DNA from: Chitinophagaceae bacterium
GTDB taxonomy: Bacteria > Bacteroidota > Bacteroidia > Chitinophagales > Chitinophagaceae
Length of the DNA: 9,856 nucleotides
Reading direction: 5' to 3'
Assembly: GCA_019747455.1 (NCBI GenBank)
Contig: JAIEQT010000204.1
Location: 1-9,856 of the forward strand
This document shows, in pieces, positions 7,084 to 9,856 of this stretch (positions are counted from its first letter, which is position 1; the number at the start of each line of letters is the position of its first letter). Under the pieces are notes generated by a model. The model searched no databases and was not told where the DNA came from. It was given only the letters and a program-made list of their open reading frames with translations. The translations under genes were made by a program, and so were the position numbers.

Positions 7084-8154
7084 TCACTTCTCAGGTGTAA
7101 CTTTTAATTTTGACATTTCTTGTTTTTCTTCGTCAGTAAGAAGCTTTGTGCGAAACCTATCTTGTAATTCTTGTAGCTTCTTAATCAACTCATCAAATTC
7201 AAAAGTTTCTCTATAAATCATTTCTGCTTGCATCGCTTCATAATCTTTTTGATATGTTTCTAAAACCTCTGCAGGTGGAATAAACACTATAGTTTCATGT
7301 CCTAAAGTTTTATAGTCTACCCAGGAAATACGACTGTACTGCTCCCTATGTTTAATTAAATTGTTATATAGCTTATGATCACTAAGTGCTTGTTGTTCAA
7401 CATTTGTTTGTGCCATAGTTATTAAATCATACAGATGCCTTGACATTCTTTCTGTTCTTATTTTTCCTTTATCCGGTTTCCCAAATTCTTCGTGCAATAA
7501 AAAAGCTTTCTCTAAAAATGTTTTCTTTGGCTCTACAGCGTTCACATCAAATGGTGTTTCTGCGTAGGTAGAATTCTCATTGAACTCAGTAAGCAATGAC
7601 TTGATAGTAATTTTTGTAAATGGCATTCTTAATGAACGAACACTTACTTCAATTTTCACCTCGTCTGCTATATATGCACTTGGGTCATATAAGGTTGGGT
7701 ATTTTACATAGATTGTTTGTGGATCTTTATCAGGAAATTCTTGTGCAACTGGAGCAGCAATAATTTCAAGCATACCAACCGGTAAGCCCAAATTTGCCAT
7801 TTGCTTTTCTAATTCTGTCCGAAGTTCATGACTAGTAAATTCACACCCTTTTTTCCTTAGTCGCTCTACATAACTTTTTGCAGGATTTTCAATATATTTC
7901 ATATCAAATGCTTCAGGTGCAAGTGCAATATCTATGTCTTCCGAAAACCGTGCTATCAGATTCCATCCCTTACTCAAGGAAGTGCCACCTTTAAATACCA
8001 TATACTTAGCAAATGCAGATTGAAATAATGCCTTTAATGTAAGTGTTACCCACCAATCTTTTTCTAGTGCCTTTGCACTGATACCACTGTTTTGCTCAGC
8101 CTCGTCTATCGTTGCTTTTCTTTGTGCATCAGTTAATTTTAACCAGCCTATCAT
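7084..8154 (-). CDS. AbiEii/AbiGii-type nucleotidyltransferase toxin
   Basis: A 356-residue protein of the AbiEii toxin family, a branch of the DNA polymerase beta-like nucleotidyltransferase fold. AbiE systems act as bacteriostatic toxin-antitoxin pairs and several give phage resistance by abortive infection; related MenT toxins add nucleotides to tRNA. Visible motifs: EKDWWVTLTLKALF (31-44), the nucleotide-binding GGTSLSK (56-62) followed by the catalytic DxD in RFSEDIDIAL (69-78; Asp73 and Asp75), a further acidic strand VKIEVS (166-171), EKAFLLHE (215-222) and RHLYDLITMA (239-248). All key residues appear intact, so the toxin should be active. The C-terminal 60 residues are charged and probably helical. 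The start ATG overlaps the antitoxin gene by 26 bases, which implies coupled translation. There is no sign of frameshift. The cellular target is unknown. Confidence 0.92.
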   Translation of the reverse strand: MIGWLKLTDAQRKATIDEAEQNSGISAKALEKDWWVTLTLKALFQSAFAKYMVFKGGTSLSKGWNLIARFSEDIDIALAPEAFDMKYIENPAKSYVERLRKKGCEFTSHELRTELEKQMANLGLPVGMLEIIAAPVAQEFPDKDPQTIYVKYPTLYDPSAYIADEVKIEVSVRSLRMPFTKITIKSLLTEFNENSTYAETPFDVNAVEPKKTFLEKAFLLHEEFGKPDKGKIRTERMSRHLYDLITMAQTNVEQQALSDHKLYNNLIKHREQYSRISWVDYKTLGHETIVFIPPAEVLETYQKDYEAMQAEMIYRETFEFDELIKKLQELQDRFRTKLLTDEEKQEMSKLKVTPEK

Positions 8155-8758
8155 CTTTGCTTTTATTTAATAGTTTAAGGATATAATCATAGATTTTTGC
8201 TGGTGCCAAAGCAAGATCATGTTTTAGTTTTTTAGGATCCTCTTTGAGCAAAAGGTCATAAATTTTATTTTCTGTACTAGTATCCAATTCCTTTGTACCT
8301 AGTTCATCAAGTACCTGAATCAAAAGACTGCTGATCTCACCTTCAGTAGATAATTTTTTTGGTGTGGTCGGTTTGAATTTAATCTGCATTTTCCCTATTC
8401 TGAACTGCCTTGCTGCACCATCAGTTATATAAACCCGTTTAGTTGGAACCTGTGTTGTTAACCCTAACTTGTGTAATGCAAAAGCTCCTGCCGGGCGTAC
8501 ACGTATCTTCTCCTTTTGTGCAATCATTTTTACAACCTCGTCTGTCCCTGGTCGTATTTCCCCCAATAGAGGGTCTATTTTAGGGACATAATAGATGCCG
8601 TGCGCGAGGCGCTTTACCTTACCGGCTATTGCAAGCCTTGATAATGCTTTTTTAATTGCATCTTCTGTACCGCTTCCTCGGAAGTCTGTAGGGAATATAA
8701 GCCCACCAGTTTTTTTCTTGGATATAGCCTGCTCTATATAATTATGGGTCTTTTGCAT
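8129..8758 (-). CDS. DUF6088/AbiEi-type antitoxin and autorepressor
   Basis: A 209-residue protein resembling the DUF6088/AbiEi antitoxin group that accompanies AbiEii toxins. Residues 6-58 look like a winged-helix DNA-binding domain (GTEDAIKKALSRLAIAGKVK, 30-49, then the HGIYYVPK wing). Residues 72-130 form the conserved core (AGAFALHKLGL, 90-100; KRVYITDGAARQF, 107-119). The lysine-rich C-terminal part (about 140-205) is probably helical. In studied AbiE systems the antitoxin neutralises the toxin without stable protein contact (type IV behaviour) and represses its own promoter by binding two inverted repeats. The paired 26-bp repeats directly upstream of this gene fit that role. ATG at 8758 is the only reasonable start, as no other in-frame Met occurs before residue 78. 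It overlaps the toxin gene by 26 bases. The family call is confident; autoregulation is inferred from layout. Confidence 0.88.
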   Translation of the reverse strand: MQKTHNYIEQAISKKKTGGLIFPTDFRGSGTEDAIKKALSRLAIAGKVKRLAHGIYYVPKIDPLLGEIRPGTDEVVKMIAQKEKIRVRPAGAFALHKLGLTTQVPTKRVYITDGAARQFRIGKMQIKFKPTTPKKLSTEGEISSLLIQVLDELGTKELDTSTENKIYDLLLKEDPKKLKHDLALAPAKIYDYILKLLNKSKDDRLVKIN

Positions 8759-8784
8759 GTCACAAATTTACATTAAAAGGTGAC
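8759..8784 (-). repeat. Operator-like repeat 1, adjoining the antitoxin start codon
   Basis: First of two 26-bp imperfect copies. On the + strand it starts GTCAC (8759-8763) and ends GTGAC (8780-8784), so the ends are inverted repeats with a 16-base centre. It agrees with the second copy (8800-8825) at 20 of 26 positions, including the 10-base end AAAAGGTGAC. It abuts the antitoxin ATG with no gap and contains the candidate -7 element. It is the proposed proximal binding site for the antitoxin. Confidence 0.7.
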
Positions 8785-8791
8785 ATTTAAA
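8763..8791 (-). promoter_or_regulatory. Candidate promoter of the toxin-antitoxin operon, near-leaderless
   Basis: On the - strand, TAAATTTG (8770-8763) is an exact match to the Bacteroidota -7 element TAnnTTTG. TTTA (8791-8788) stands 17 bases upstream, a one-base deviation from TTTG with the same spacing as the Nfu promoter in this window. Only four bases (TGAC) separate the -7 element from the antitoxin ATG, so transcription would start at or next to the start codon. The promoter lies inside the proximal repeat and the spacer, so a bound repressor would block it. Confidence 0.5.
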
Positions 8792-8799
8792 TAATATTT

Positions 8800-8825
8800 G
8801 TCACTTATTTTTGTAAAAAGGTGAC
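8800..8825 (-). repeat. Operator-like repeat 2, distal copy
   Basis: Second 26-bp copy, again bounded by GTCAC (8800-8804) and GTGAC (8821-8825). It starts 41 bases from the first copy, close to four helical turns, and is separated from it by a 15-base stretch of only A and T (8785-8799). Half-sites therefore recur every 20-21 bases on one face of the DNA, which would suit cooperative binding of two dimers. It lies in the 99-base gap between mtgA and the antitoxin gene. Confidence 0.7.
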
Positions 8826-8830
8826 GAGCG

Positions 8831-8855
8831 TGGGCTAATATTTTTTCTTAACCCA
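8831..8855 (-). terminator. Hairpin after the mtgA stop codon, possible weak terminator
   Basis: TGGGCTAA (8831-8838) pairs with TTAACCCA (8848-8855) at seven of eight positions around a 9-base loop. The stem begins two bases past the mtgA stop in the direction of transcription. No T-run directly follows the stem; the first run of T lies about 10 bases further, within the distal operator copy. It may slow or end mtgA transcription, so that the toxin-antitoxin pair depends on its own promoter. Confidence 0.4.
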
Positions 8856-8857
8856 GA

Positions 8858-9556
8858 CTATCGAACTATCCGCTGCAAATCTTCATCATCTTCAATATTG
8901 TTCATTTGCTGAAGAATTTGCGGATAGCGCCACGATACACGACGACTAATGGGCTTCACCAAAAATTTCTTAGGATTGGGTAAGCAAGCAATGATCATTG
9001 CAGCTTCGGCACGGGTAAGTGTTGATGCAGGTTTTTTAAAATAATATTTGGCGGCGGCTTCAATACCAAATACACCGGGACCCATTTCGATTGTATTAAG
9101 GTATACTTCTAGTATGCGTCGCTTTCCCCAAATCAATTCGATCATGGCGGTGAAATAAATCTCCGGTACTTTTCGAATGTACTTGGTGATACTTCCACCC
9201 TGCCATAAAAAAACATTCTTAGCTGTTTGCTGTGTAATAGTGCTGGCACCACCGCCCAACGGAATTTTTGTTTTCTTTTTTTTCTTCTTTGGCTTCAAAC
9301 TTTTTTCAATCGCATCCCAATCGAACCCACTATGATCGGGGAAGGCCTGGTCTTCACTGGCGATAGCAGCCAACTTTACATTGTATGATATTTTGTTCCA
9401 AGCAACATAATCTCTCTTTAAGCCATAACTAAATGTATTGGCTATTTGTGTAACAGTGATAGGTGGCATGAGCCAAATACAAAGGACGATATACAGCAAG
9501 GAGCTTACAAAAAGTATCAACAACCATTTGAATACAAAACGAAAAAAACGCCTCAT
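8858..9556 (-). CDS. mtgA: Monofunctional peptidoglycan glycosyltransferase MtgA (GT51)
   Basis: Membrane-anchored GT51 enzyme that polymerises lipid II into glycan strands on the periplasmic side, without a transpeptidase domain. The 232-residue product has a short basic N-terminus, one transmembrane helix (about 11-31), then the GT51 motifs: SEDQAFPDHSG (67-77) with catalytic Glu68, GGASTITQQTAKN (102-114), RKVPEI (128-133) with MIELIWGKRRILEVYLN (138-154), IEMGPGVFGIEAAAKYYF (156-173) and LTRAEAAMIIACLPNP (180-195). The length fits MtgA (about 230-240) and rules out class A PBPs. An unusually lysine-rich loop (89-98) lies between the first and second motifs, where the family is variable. 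It starts 15 bases after the stop of the upstream partial gene, so the two are probably co-transcribed. Confidence 0.95.
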   Translation of the reverse strand: MRRFFRFVFKWLLILFVSSLLYIVLCIWLMPPITVTQIANTFSYGLKRDYVAWNKISYNVKLAAIASEDQAFPDHSGFDWDAIEKSLKPKKKKKKTKIPLGGGASTITQQTAKNVFLWQGGSITKYIRKVPEIYFTAMIELIWGKRRILEVYLNTIEMGPGVFGIEAAAKYYFKKPASTLTRAEAAMIIACLPNPKKFLVKPISRRVSWRYPQILQQMNNIEDDEDLQRIVR

Positions 9557-9571
9557 GCTTCTAAGTTACTA

Positions 9572-9856
9572 TTACTTTTTCGTCCCCGATATGAGTTGTA
9601 GAGAATATTTGCCTTTAACAGGTATTTCGGTTCTTTGAGTGCCACTTAATAAAAGCCCTATACCCGCTACACCCGCTGCTACCCCAAGTTTAGACAAGTT
9701 AGCTGCATCGAATACCGACTCGTTATAAATGATTCCATTTGCTATATTCAACAACATAAAACCCAATCCACCAATTGTAAACAAAGAACCATTTGAAATA
9801 TATTTTCCACCTCTATCGGGTAATGGAAAAGCCATTATTTCACTAATATGTACTTT
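9572..9856 (-). CDS. C-terminal part of an unrecognised, probably membrane-associated protein (runs off the window)
   Basis: The frame stays open to the right edge, so the gene probably begins outside the window. An ATG at 9835 exists, but the seven codons before it (KVHISEI) read naturally into it, and no promoter or ribosome site is seen there. Ninety-four residues are visible. Counted from the ATG codon, two glycine-rich hydrophobic segments (about 18-36 and 47-64) are followed by a short basic C-terminus (IPVKGKYSLQLI). I do not recognise the family with certainty. The layout, a short domain followed by two hydrophobic segments and a small strand, resembles small uncharacterised proteins common in Chitinophagaceae. 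It is 15 bases upstream of mtgA on the same strand, so an envelope-related role is possible but only by association. Confidence 0.55.
   Translation of the reverse strand, partial: KVHISEIMAFPLPDRGGKYISNGSLFTIGGLGFMLLNIANGIIYNESVFDAANLSKLGVAAGVAGIGLLLSGTQRTEIPVKGKYSLQLISGTKK

Noticed and set aside
7070..7094. CTGAG/CTCAG inverted repeat between nadR and the toxin gene as a bidirectional terminator
   Set aside because: The arms are only five bases with a 15-base loop, and neither strand has a T-run after the stem.
8263..8758. Alternative reading of the antitoxin as a generic MarR/GntR-like regulator
   Set aside because: The core after the winged helix (AGAFALHKLGL, KRVYITDGAARQF) and the overlapping AbiEii toxin gene fit the DUF6088/AbiEi antitoxin group better.
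7060..8870. Target-site duplications or attachment sites flanking the toxin-antitoxin module
   Set aside because: Both flanks share short strings such as GGATAG and AGTCTG, but in different order and on opposite strands, so they look like chance. No integrase or transposase is present.
9264..9296. Poly-lysine coding stretch in mtgA as a frameshift or assembly error
   Set aside because: The frame continues into perfectly conserved GT51 motifs on both sides, and this loop is naturally variable and basic in the family.

Overview
The window looks like a chromosomal segment from a member of the Bacteroidota, probably a Chitinophagaceae-like bacterium. The evidence is AT-rich DNA, weak or absent Shine-Dalgarno sequences, matches to the Bacteroidota promoter form (TTTG, 17 bases, TAnnTTTG), and a gene mix typical of that phylum. 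The genus-level guess is inference only. I see no rRNA, tRNA, CRISPR array, insertion sequence or riboswitch.

Layout from left to right. A PcrA/UvrD-type DNA helicase (59-2401, +) converges on a secreted GH5-fold protein (2398-3633, -). The two genes share the palindrome CTAG, which supplies a TAG stop to each strand. A 125-base divergent region follows; it holds a good promoter for a two-domain Nfu iron-sulfur carrier (3759-4358, +). Next comes a tightly packed + strand cluster: a polytopic GT-C-like membrane protein (4425-5891), a PnuC-type nicotinamide riboside transporter (5888-6520, ATGA overlap) and a stand-alone NadR-like nicotinamide riboside kinase (6507-7073). The last two make a short route from external nicotinamide riboside to NMN.

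The right part reads on the - strand: a C-terminal fragment of an unrecognised protein that runs off the window (9572-9856), a monofunctional peptidoglycan glycosyltransferase MtgA (8858-9556), and then a two-gene AbiE-like toxin-antitoxin module, with a DUF6088/AbiEi-type antitoxin (8129-8758) and an AbiEii-type nucleotidyltransferase toxin (7084-8154). The module is the accessory part of an otherwise housekeeping-like window.

Two observations stand out. First, the GH5-fold protein keeps most of the substrate-cleft residues but has lost both catalytic glutamates (NEP is ADP, and GEFG is GQFG), so it looks like a secreted pseudoenzyme. Second, the antitoxin gene is preceded, with no gap, by two 26-bp imperfect repeats, each with GTCAC/GTGAC inverted ends, set 41 bp apart. 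They cover a candidate promoter whose position implies a leaderless or nearly leaderless message. This matches the known mode of AbiEi autorepression through paired inverted repeats.
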